DNA of 64,000 nucleotides from Monocercomonoides exilis (lineage: Eukaryota; Preaxostyla; Oxymonadida; Polymastigidae), in contig LSRY02000002.1 of NCBI GenBank assembly GCA_001643675.2, positions 37,501-101,500 of the forward strand. The letters are read 5' to 3'. Shown piece after piece: positions 22,687 to 34,200 of the stretch. The first letter of the stretch is position 1. Each line of letters opens with the position of its first letter. A program made the translations under genes and the position numbers. The notes under the pieces were generated by a model. It saw only the letters and a list, made by a program, of their open reading frames with translations, searched no databases and was not told the origin of the DNA.

Positions 22687-24615
22687 ATTTTGATGATTGA
22701 AAGAATTTTATTCTTATATATGTAGTTATCATAGTATATGAATATATATTGAAATTCATTTCAAATGAAGCTTTGATAACAACTTTTTTTTATGTATATC
22801 GAATGCTTATTGAATGAATGTTTATCTTTATTGTTTGTGCTGCAGTATTTTTTATTTTGAAGAAAAATTATTCACCGTTACAATATTTTATTTTGAGTCA
22901 GTCAAAAATTGTTGTTAAAGTTTATTTATTTATTTAACTTTTTCTTTTTATTAATATGCGTTTTTTATTTATGTTTTTTAATTCTACAACAAAGAATGAA
23001 TTTATTATTATATTATTTTAATTTTTTAGCAATACCGAATGTGAACTATCAAATAGAAAAAATCGAATTCTTAATTAACTTTTTTATTCATTTTCTACAA
23101 AAAAAAAAAAAAAAAAAAAAAACTATCGACAGGAATCGCTCTTTTAACCGACACGTATTGCTTTATTATTCCTTGTCGAAAAGGCTTCATCACAATCAAT
23201 AATATCACAAACATTCAAAAAACCAAAAATATAACTTTCTGCTGGTGCAATTTTGACCTATGTAAAAGAATGAAGATTTTTTTTTTTTGTTCTATTTTAT
23301 TATGGTTTTTCATATTTGTTAATAATCATGGTTTAGTTGATGTTTTATTGTTTCGTTTCATCAGATTAATTCAAAAAAAAAAAGATATTTGAGTCAACAG
23401 TTGTTTGACAAAGGATTTGTTCGAAGAAAAAAAACATTTTGACATTTGAAAAAAACTACGTATTCGTTTTGTAATATGTGAAAAATTTCAAGCGACAATC
23501 AAAGTCCTTATGATACAACAAATTTGAAACATCATATACAGCAGTTTATCTGAAAATATTACACAATAATAAAAAAATTTCCATTGAATTCATTTATAAA
23601 CTCCAATCCATCAAAATTCAAGAATTATTATAGATTAATCATTATTATTGAATGTTTTTCAAAACATTTTTGATGTTCGAAAAAAAATATGCAAAGAATA
23701 ATTTTTGCCTGATGGGTGATTCATTTGGAAATCTTAACTTTTTTTCGGAGTGTTGATTCTTCAAAGGTTTTATTTCTTTTAAGATGAATTTTTTATTTTT
23801 TATTGAAAAACGAGAAAGTTATTGAAAATAGAGATGTCAAATATCTTATTTTTAAAAAAAAGAAATATTTTTTGAAAGGAAGTGTAACTCATCAGTGTAC
23901 ATTTATCAGCATTCAAAGTGAAATTTCAAACAGAAAATTTTGATCCAGAAAATATGGATTCAAAAGCTATAACACAAACAAATGAAATTTTGAGGGTTTT
24001 TTTTTTCAAAAAAAATTCATTTGTATTTTTCTTTTAGATGGAAAAGAAATAACTGATCATAAAGATGAACTCTATAATGATTTGAAAAATTCGAAGTTTT
24101 GGAGGTTTTCCAAAAAAAATAGTCATAAATTGTTCTCGTTATCTTCATTAGTCAAAAACAAACATAAGAAATTATAAAAAGACTCTCAGCTAAATTTTTA
24201 CTTCGATATTCATTTGTGTTTGTTAATCTTTGCAATCACCAAAGTTTGAGTGAAAATATAAAATTTCAAGCTTTTTTTTTGCACAAAGGACAAAATAATT
24301 GTTTCACTCATTTCTTCACAAAACTTTCTCAGGTTTCAAAACAAAAACGATTCTCATATCCATAATCAGGCATCATTGATATCACAACTTAATGTTTTAT
24401 GTTTTCGTACGTGTTGCAATAAATGAACCCATTTTTTTCTTGTTTTTTAATCTCAAAAAGTCAATTAATAGTTGATAATTTTTCAATGAAAAAGCTTGAA
24501 GTTTCTTATTTTCCACCATTTTCTTTCAAAAAGATTAATTTGAAAAAAATAAAATCTGAAGAACCCTTTTTAGTCATTATTTCATTCGATTTTTAATAAA
24601 AATGATCACTTTTCC

Positions 24616-24650
<35 letters not shown>

Positions 24651-24897
24651 AAATTTATTTATTCATTTTATTTCACTATTGTTTTGGCCTTTTGATCAAT
24701 TATGAATTGAATGTTATCATTCTCATAAAAAGTTCATTAACTCTATCAGTAATTTAAAATTTTTTAATTTTTTAAAAACAGCTAGAAAGATTGCTAAATT
24801 AAAAATTCACATTACATACTTTTTATTAATTCCAGTTTTTCTATTTTGAAATAACGTAAATAAGTATGAGTTGAATATAACAAAAACTGATTTTAAA
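22687..24897. other. Long AT-rich intergenic stretch with homopolymer tracts
   Basis: 2.2 kb without a supportable gene. It contains an A tract of 24 (23099-23122) and a T tract of 30 (24617-24646), plus many shorter A/T runs. It marks the change from the gene-poor left side to the two long genes on the right. Confidence 0.5.
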
Positions 24898-27800
24898 TCA
24901 GTGAAATACAAAATCGTGAGATGGCAACATATTTTTCAGTGAAAGTGGATCCTGCGCCCCACTATCATCACTTTTGGCAAGGAAAGTAGTTAAGGAGAAT
25001 GACGTGCTTGATGAAGGGGAAGCAGATGCACCAGAAGTTAAAGATGACCCAGCAGATGATGATTGCAACTGATCAGGCGTTATAACCTGATTCTTCGGTT
25101 GCTGCGGCACTTGAATCGTTGAAGTTGCAGATGTGCTAGAGGTCAATGAATTTGTTGAAGAAGAATCAGAACCAGAAGATGGGATGATCACCAAATCAGG
25201 AGTATTTGATGAACTTTGTAAAGATTGGATAGAAGAGAAGAATATGGACGGAGAAGAAGCAGGATTCATGTTGGCTGTTTCTGATGGATCAACTGGCAAT
25301 GACGAGGAAATGGGTATCATGTTCCGCTGATCTTTTTTGTGCGAATGATGGTGGTGGTGGTGTCGATGGTGATGGCGGTGGAACTCAGATTGATTTTGCT
25401 GTTTGCTACTGTTTGAATTGTGCTGAAGCAACGGCAATGCAGATGAATCTGACGATGGAACAATAAATGCAACTGGAGGAGTTGTGCAATCTCTCTGAGA
25501 CGACGACAGTTCGGTAAATTGGATGTCGTCCTGCGACTGCATTGTTGGGATGGCATCTGGCTGAGTTATTGGAGCACTTGCACAATCAGAACAATTGCAT
25601 ACAATAATCTTTTCTAATTTGTTCGAATCAGAATATTCAGAGTCTTCGCAGTTTGATGAACCAAACGATGAGCAGCTCTCAGAATCGATGCTGCCCAGCT
25701 CCTCGTCAATTCCGCTGCTCGACTCGCTTTCTTCTAGCTCAACTTCCTCTTTCCTATGACCATCTTTCGAATTGCTTGGAATGTCAGCAGAAGGAGATCC
25801 AGCATTTGATGCTTCCTTTGCATTCGGTGTTGTCTCTTCGCATTTCGAGTCGTCTGCTTCTTTTGTATCGCGCGCACCACAAAGCACAACACCCTTTTTC
25901 GATTCTCCATCCACAACAACCGTAATCGGATCTTTTGTTCGGCACCAAACAGTGAATTCTTTCTCCTCCACAACTTCTTGCTGCATCAGCCATTCCCAGT
26001 CGATATAGACAGATTGCTTTCGAGCAGATGAGGAAGAAGCAATTGCATTTTCAGAAGAAGTTGAAGAAGAAGAAGAAGATGATGATGAGCTTGTTCCTGT
26101 TTGAGCGTTCTGCTTTGTATCTGGAAGTGAAGGTGGAATGTACAGGAACGGTATCCGAAGGCCCATCACGTTGTGCATAAAGTGTGTGCCCAGCGAAGGC
26201 TCGATGTGGAAGGAAGGCAGGCCTGTCTCGATCAGCACACGCGCCCCGCAGATCTGCGGCCATTCCAGCGGCATCCCAAGAGAAGGAGACGAAGTGCCCC
26301 AGCGCCCCAGTCCAATCGCAGCAAATGGTATTTTCCGCGGGCCAGATAGAAACTTCCTGTTGAACTCAGAAATCTCAGCAGCCATTTCTTTCGTTTTCAT
26401 CTTGTCGAACGTTGTTGGACGCACAAACAGAATATCGCGGATGCCTTCCGTTCGGCCGTGCCCCAGACACACGTTCGAGCGGGCCACTGCTCTCTGCACA
26501 GGAGCTGTCTCCACGATCTGCTTGAGAGAAGTGCCCTCAGCACCTCCGCTTGGGCCGAGCATCGGGCGGAGTTGGAGAAGCACAAGTTCTGATGGCTTGG
26601 AGGACAGATTGGCAGCAAACTCCATCTCCACCGGGCCAGCCATGCCCCACTCTGCAATGCGCATCACGCTCATCAAGATGGACGGGAGGGGAAGTGCAGA
26701 CGTAGACGAATACGAAGAAGAGGAAGAGGCAGAAAGAGAGGAGCGAGGGAATGTCGGTGTTGCAGCAGCGGCTGCTGCTTTCTGACGGAATGCAAATGAC
26801 ATTTGAGGTAAATGTGGGCGCTGCTGAATGCTGATTGGCGCATCGCCATCTGAAAGAGAAAAAGAGGAATTGTACGATGAGTCATCAGCAGGCCTTTGCG
26901 AAGGAGAAGCCAAAGGCGACTGAAACTTCTGTGAAGACAGCGCTGAAAAGTTCATTGGAGAAGTTGAAGAGACGACACCAGAGGTTGATGCTGTCAAACC
27001 AGGCTGAGAAGAACTCTGCTGCACAAGAGACGAAAGTGCAGGGGCAGACACAGCAGAGGAAGGAGAAGCATATCCAAACTGGCTCATTTGGATTCGCCCA
27101 GAAAGAAACGATGAAGAAACAGAAGAATACGCAGAACTGGATGGAACAGGAGCCACATTCGAAGCAGAAGGAGAAGAAGAAGAGACAATTGGCGTTGAGT
27201 ATTTTAGCAGCCGATTGAATGTCAGAATTCTGGGGCATCTGTACTTGTCGCCAGAAATATAGTCCTTGATACGCTGATCGTCCATGTCATACACACTTCC
27301 TATTCCTTGAAGCGTCCCGTCTTCCTCTGCATCATCCAATGTGTACTTTCCTAGATTTGTCCCTTCGTCCATCGTAGGCACACTCCCGTCTCCCTTCAGA
27401 TTCACCGCATAGAACTCCTTTTGCGTCTTCAGCAAATAGTCTGTCTTTTCAAAGAGATACGACACAGAAGGCCGGCCCAACGAAAATCGGTAGCAGGATC
27501 CTCCGTCCACAACAGTCTTGCCGAGACCCAAGGCGATTGTGCAGAGCCCATCGTCTGCTTTCATTCCTTCGATGGCATAATAGTTGATCGACTGCACAAC
27601 ACCCGATACATCCGGATAATATCGCGAGTCGTTGTGTGCTACACCCACCACTTCCTGCAGAATGACAGACATCCGCTCGCTTGATGGGCTGAAGCCCACA
27701 ACAGATAGATAACTCCGAGCATTCTCATAATACGTCGACGCCCACACAAGTTTGATTGCCCGGCACAGATGATCCAATCTTGTGTCAATGTCATCTTCGT

Positions 27801-30692
27801 ACTCATCCTCGGCCGAAGAAGATGATGAAGAAGCTTTCTTCCTTTTCGCTTTGTTGGGAATCATGTGTGTTGCATATATTCCAGCCAATGGTTGATGGCG
27901 AGAATCTTCCAAAAGACCAGATGACCGTACAGCCAGCGGTGCGTGGACGCAAAGTAAGAATTCTCGCAGCTGTTTCACAAGAACTGGATTCATCCGTCCC
28001 TTCAAAAACAACTGGGCAACTTCTGCGTCTGTGCACCTTCGGCGCGATGACAGCTGCGCAGACGAAGGAGAGGATGTCAGCGGAGACGATGCATTCGACG
28101 GAGATGACTGGGAATTCAGAAGAGGAAAGACGGGCGAAGGGAACGGCTCAGGAGAAGGTGATAGAGCAGCAGATGGAGTGGAAGTGTACGGAAGAGAAGG
28201 AGATGTCGAGGCAGGAAAAGGAAAAGAGGGAGCAGGCTGCTTTGGAACGGGTGCTGCAAATGGAGAGGGAGACAATGAGGAAGAAGAGGAAGAAGAAGAT
28301 GCAGCATTTGGAGTGGATGGACTTATGCTCATTGCACCTACAAGTGTTGAGAGTGCCTTTGTCTCATCGTTTCCTGCCTTTTCTGCTTCGGCTGCCGAAA
28401 TGCCGCTTTCTTTGACTTCCTCCTCTTTCACTCTTTTTTCCAGTTCTTCCACATCGATTTCTTCATTACGAGACAAAAACTCCAAATCGTTCTCTTTCAC
28501 AAACATCTCAAACATGTCAGAGCACAAAACCATCGTTTTCGGGAGCCGGACGTTGTAGCCAGCAAAATAGTGTTTTCTGACGGCGAGCAAACGCTCCAAG
28601 AAGAGAAGCCCTCGTGCCTTCCCACCCATCGACCCGTTTCCGATGCGGAGGAAGAAGTTGGTCTCGTGGTGCAGAATATCAAGCGAGAACGGGCGGGCAA
28701 TGCCCATCGTGTGCTTCGCCTTGTACTGTCTGTATGTCTCTGCAAGAAACGCACGCATTCTGTCGACGCGTTCTTCCAGCGTCTTCCCCGAAGTGAAGAT
28801 GGCGTTGCCTGCACTGACCATCCGCAGCAGCCGCGCCAGGCCATATTCACCGTGCGCAAACAGCCACGTCGAGAAGTCGTTGCGGAGCGAATGCTTTGCC
28901 ACAATTTTTGCCGGGGCAGTCTTCAAAATCTCGAATAGCTCGTCCATCGAGCTTGCCTGGCGGTACACTTCCTGCGTTTCTGGATCGCGGAACACAAAGT
29001 TGCCGAGCCCAACATACACCTCCATAAATTCTCTGAGCACATGCCGAATTGCTTTATCTTGCTTGCGGGCAATCCGGATGCTGGAAACAACACCACCTTC
29101 GCTCGTCCATCTCCCACCTTTGCCGTTATTGTCGAGGCTCAACTGCGGATGGCACACAGACTGCGAGGTGGTCAGAAACAGCACGGCACCTCTTTCGCCT
29201 AAAAGCTGTTTGAGTTCAAATCCAGCACCATGTCGCAGGTTATTGTCCCAGGCAGCATTTGAAGACGGGGATGAAGAAGGAGAAGACTGGTCAGATGGAG
29301 TCGAAGCAACAGAATTGACATTGTGAGGATCAGAGCAGAGCAGATCAACATCGCAAATAAGTGCTATGACGCTTTCTCTGAAGCGCTCAATCATAATCCA
29401 GCCTTCTTCAAAGGTGCGACAATGCAACACTTTTGGTCGAGCTGCCCTTCGAAACGGTGAAGCTTCTGATGTTTGTGAGGGGTGGTGAGACGAAGGAGAA
29501 TACTGAAGCTGTGGTGGTGTAAATTCATAATTATGAGAAGGTGTAGAGAACGTCGATGGATTTGTGTAAGAAGGAGTCACATGAGTGGAAGGTGTTCTGG
29601 ACATTCTGCCTGGATCTCCTCCGGAATATTTTTGAGTTGTGAGAATGTGGTATATCAATGGCAGGAAATATGAATAAAAATGCGGATTATGTTCTACATA
29701 AACAATAACTCCGACTCCAAGTACGGTATCTTCCTCTATGTTCATTGCATCTTCAACAAGAGACATCAACGTTGAAAAAATATACGCTTCTCCATGATAC
29801 TCCCAGGGCTCAGGAATTATCAGTGGACCTACAGCTGGTGAGTGAGACCCATAGGGATGAAGTGGAGTTATCAACGTTGAAGTTGAAGAAGAAGAAGAAT
29901 TAAGAGCTGGAATTATGCTATGTGAACGAATGTGTGCATCAGGATGGATGATTGGTGGAGGTGAAGTTGAAATTAAGTCATCTGAATCTTTAGCAGAATT
30001 CTCTTGAGAAGATGGAAGTGGATTTGATAACTGAGAAAAATCAACAACATCAGGAAGCAGTGTTGTAACTAATGGGAAAAGTGGGACATCTGAACCTGCT
30101 GCCTTTCGAAGAGTTGAAACGATTTTCACCATTCCAGTATCGTTAAACTGAGAAAGAGTAATAATTAAATCAAATTTTCTCTTTTTAATCGCTTCCAAAG
30201 CCCGAGCCAAAGTTGATACTCGGGTAATAAATGGTGTATTTTGAAAAACAATATCTGCATTTCGAATATTTCTACGCAACAGATCGAGATTTTCTCCATC
30301 ATCAAGAATTTCTAAAAATTAAAAAACAAGAAAATGAGAAGTATAATAGTCATAAAAAGAAATATACTTTCTTCTTCCATTAAAAACAATTCATAAGGAG
30401 AAGCAACAAGAAGAACATCAGTAACACGAAATTGCATTAAATTGTTTGGATTTCCATCATTCTCGGAATGGCCAATTAAATTCCATCCTAAAATTTAAAT
30501 ATTTAGCATTTTTATTCATTTAAGCATCCAATAATTATCATCGGTAAAAATATACAAAAATACGTCAAATTAAACTACTAGCAACAAAAATTGAGTTTCC
30601 AAACCCACAGGAGTAGACCATAATGCTGAAGCAATTAAAGTGCTTGTTTCTGCGGTAAATACATTCGATTGAGTACTTTGAAACGTTGCCAT
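24898..30692 (-). CDS. PEP/pyruvate-binding (PPDK N-terminal-like) protein with receiver-like N-terminus, 3 exons
   Basis: The start ATG is at 30692. Exon 1 runs 30692-30605 and exon 2 30487-30368; exon 3 is 30311-24898, ending in TGA. The introns are 30604-30488 (117 bases, GTTTGG...TTTTAG) and 30367-30312 (56 bases, GTATAT...TTTTAG). All joins keep phase, giving 1873 residues. Residues of about 50-150 (VLLVASPYELFLMEEE, KKRKFDLIITLSQFNDTGMV) and about 280-400 (VGVIVYVEHNPHFYSYFLPL, ALICDVDLL) resemble two response-regulator receiver folds. The core has the nucleotide/PEP-synthase-type motifs RIGNGSMGGKARGL (about 627), PLAVRSSGLLEDS (about 867), ALGLGKTVVDGG (about 1000) and GLGRWGTSSPSLG (about 1405). 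No swivelling phosphohistidine domain or PEP TIM barrel is seen, so full PEP synthase or PPDK activity is unlikely. Serine-rich insertions interrupt the core and a Ser/His-rich tail of about 400 residues follows. Architecture matches bacterial PEP/pyruvate-binding proteins of about 1000 residues, so ancient transfer from bacteria is inferred. Confidence 0.85.
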
Positions 30693-31263
30693 AAGGTGGT
30701 TAGCAAGTTTATAAAAAAAGTATTTGAATACATAATTTATATATTAATTCCAGTGAAACTTATCATATGTTTTATCTTCTTGTTTTCATCCATTCATGAT
30801 GTTGGAGAATTGTTTCATTTATTTATTTCAAGTCGATTTTTAACTTTTTATTAAAAAAACAGAACTGGGGCAAAATTTTTTTATTTATGAAAAAAACAAC
30901 TATTTGTTCCAAACTTTTTCTCCAACATTGTCATTATAAGTCTTTCATTTCCGTATCAAAATAATACAGAAAAATTCAAGAATTGAGATAAATATTTGTT
31001 AGAGAAGAATGGAACAAAATTCATAAAGCAAAATATTTTGTCCCAACTGTCTCAAAAAATATATGACTTTTACATTGTTTTTTGGATTTTTTAAATAGGA
31101 GATAACAATAATATTCATTCTTCACATTTGATATAACAGCATATTCAAACTTAAAACGTTAAACTGAAACATAGAATTTTATTTGAAAATGCTTTGAAAG
31201 AAATCAAATGAAAAGGAAATAATCTAATTACATGTTACATAAAAAATAAATATTAATACAATT
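30693..31263. other. Intergenic region between the two long minus-strand genes
   Basis: It should hold the promoter of the PEP-binding protein gene and the 3' untranslated region of the dynein gene. The inverted MITE-like copy occupies 30866-31045. No further feature is seen. Confidence 0.5.
30866..31045 (-). mobile_element. MITE-like palindromic element, copy B (180 bp, inverted)
   Basis: This is the reverse-oriented copy of 17165-17343, with ends TGGGGCAAAATTT and AATATTTTGTCCCA. Similarity by eye is high through the whole unit and stops at the terminal TGGG/CCCA on both sides, which supports these as the element boundaries. It lies between two genes and has no coding capacity. Confidence 0.75.
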
Positions 31264-34200
31264 CTAAGCAAAGAATAAGCTAATTTGTGGTAATTGCCGA
31301 GAATTTGTGTTATTTATTGGAATTGAAACATCCATGATAATATTCTGACGTAAAATTACTTCTGGTATTTCATTATTTTGGCATAGTTTAAATGATGAAA
31401 TAAGTTTTGATAGCGATTGCTGTCTCAACTGAAACACAGGACAAGAAACATAGGAAGTGTGATATCCTCCTCCGCTGGACAAAGAAAGTGCAGAATCCGC
31501 AGAAGTGGCAAGAGCACTGTGTATCTGAGCCTGTCTTTCTGAAACTGCTTGCTGAAAACCAGAAACTGTATTCACCCTCTTTCGAAGAAGGTTCCATTTG
31601 TTGCCCTGCGGAAGAGGAGGAGGAGAGATAGAAGGTGAAAGAGAAGACGACGAGGAGGAAGAGGAGGAGGAAGACTGAGAAGTCGAAGTGATTGTTTGTA
31701 ATGGAGCAAGCGACGATGCGGAGGAAGATGCAGAAAGAGAAGAATGAGGCTGCGATTGATTGTCCTGCGTTTGAAGAGATGGAGAAGAAGTATCTGAATG
31801 AACAGCAGCTGTTGGTCCTTGTGCCACAGGCTTTCTTATTCCCCACCGATCCTGAAACGGCTTTGTTGGTGTTCTGTCGACGATGAGGGATGGGACAGAA
31901 AGCGAAAGAGAAGAGGCAAATGAAATAGAAGGAGTGAGCAAAAGGGAAGAAGGATTGTCCAACTGAAGAAAGCTCGAGAGAATAGCAGAAGAAGGAGGAG
32001 TTGCCATCGCAAAGTGAGGGTGCGTTGCAGACAGCAAAGGATTGAAAGACACAGCATTGCTCAGCTGTTGATCCTGTTCGAACAACATTTCGACACAAAG
32101 AAGAAGAGGAGGAAGCTGCGAATGTGTGTGAGATGGCACAACACACATTGCGTCCTTATCCCATCTTCCATTCTCCACATACAAGCCTCGAATAGCCACA
32201 CCAAGCGAATTATGAACAGATTCAAAAGCGGATTTGGCAGTTTCTGACTGAGGACACGGTAGAAGATGGAGCTGTATGGCATTTTGAGGCACTTTTGCAG
32301 ACTGAGAGATTCCAGCAGCAACAGCAGAGAAGAATGAAGTGGGGCGCCACAAGCAGGACAAGTCAATGAAGTGAGAATGAAGAGGATGTGAAGGGCAAAG
32401 CGTTGGGAGCTGATCTGCCCTGTGCAAAATGGAGCACAAAAAGGATTGAAGAGGAGAAGAAGGAATGCAAACAGTTGGTTTTATTGCTTTCATTGAAGAA
32501 GACATTCCAGTTAAGTTAGAACCTGAGTCATGTAAAGCATCATCTGCACTGAGCAACACATCATCATTTGATGCAAACATCGCCAAAGCAGACAACGGAG
32601 CGAGTCGCATCCACTCCAACGGCACAACTCCTCCAGCGACAGCATGAATGCCCCTGCGAATCATCGGACTGCCATCTTGAATGCCGCTGAGGGTGGCCAC
32701 GCAAGACGAGCAAAAGAGGCGAATAAACCGGATGAGATGTGCCAAACACGAAAGCTCGTTGAACAAAGATAACAACACAAAAGGCTGAGACATCAGAGAA
32801 CTGTTTAAAAGGGATTTACCTGCCCCATCAGATGTTGGGACAATGGAGAAGGAGCTTTTTGTTGAAGCTCCTCGAAGAATTGAAGATGAACGATTCAAAC
32901 CAGATTGCTGCTGAGAGAGTTGTGAAGACGAAGAAGCAGAAGGCGCCGAAGGCAACGAACTGATTGAAGACGTGAAATAGTCAAAGAGAGAGGTTTCATC
33001 AGGAAGAGCGGTCAAGATCGTATAGAAATGCTGAAGGAGCAGTTGAGTTGGAGACGAAAACGGACTCAAAAGAGAAAGTGCGCTAAACGCTTTCGTGAAT
33101 ATAAACTGAGTGTTTGAAGGAGAAGAAGAAATTCTAGTTGATGGTACAATTTGAAGGCTTTGAGATGTGTGAGTCAAAACTTCAGAATGATAAAGACGGT
33201 TGAGCGTTTGGACAGCATTTGCAGCAGGTCGCGATGAAGACGAAGGAATAAAGTTTAAAAGAGAAAGAATGTTCAACGAATGAACAGGGGAGTTTGAGTG
33301 AGTAAACGATTCTTCAGAGATATTTAGTAAAGAATCATCAAATGGAAGAGAAGCGGAATTTGCCAAAGAAGAGGTGAAGCTGGAAATTCCATTGAACAAA
33401 ATTGATTCCAATGAAAGAGAGGGAAGTTTAGCCAATGACAATTTGGGGTATGGTATAATTTTTAGTGTTTTGTGCTCATTTTGAGCAGCAACTTGATTGT
33501 CTACAGGAAAATCATCTTCTGAGAGTAGTTTTGGAGATTGGACTTCGCTTGGAGAAGAAGGCGGTACGGTAGAAGTTGATGAGGACTGTGCAACAGAAGT
33601 TGCTGGTGGCAATTCTGTGGAAGATTCCTCCAGAAAAGCTGTGTCTTGAGAATACACAGCTAAACCACGGGTGTTCTTGCTGTATCTGAAGAGAAAATCA
33701 GCATACTGCAAAACAGAACTAACAGCAGAACCGGAAGATTGCCCAAAAGACCTGCAAAATGCATCGTATCTCGAAATATAATTTGGCATAATTGCAGCGT
33801 TGTAAATTCGAGAAACAGGAAATGACAGTTGGTTCTCTTGTTCCAAACGTTGTGGCTGAGTTCCAATAGGAGGCGTACGTTTGATGAACAGCGATTGAGC
33901 TGTGTGGTTTTCAGCCTCAAAAGCAGATGCTTGTGAAGTAGATGACGCCAGAGTGGCAAAAGTGGATGACGAAGAAGATTGGCTCACTTCGTTCATCATT
34001 CTCTCAAGTGCAGTTTCGCGATGATCGCAAATGCCAACCGCTTTCTTAACTTCTCGAATAGGATCTCGTTCGGTGTCGCTCCAGTTTGCATCATCGCAAA
34101 AGTCATCTGCGAAGCACATTTCTTCTCCACTTTCATCTTCTGCTTCTTCGTCCTGTATTCCTTCATCATCTACTTCAAGTGATATTCCATATGGTTTGTG

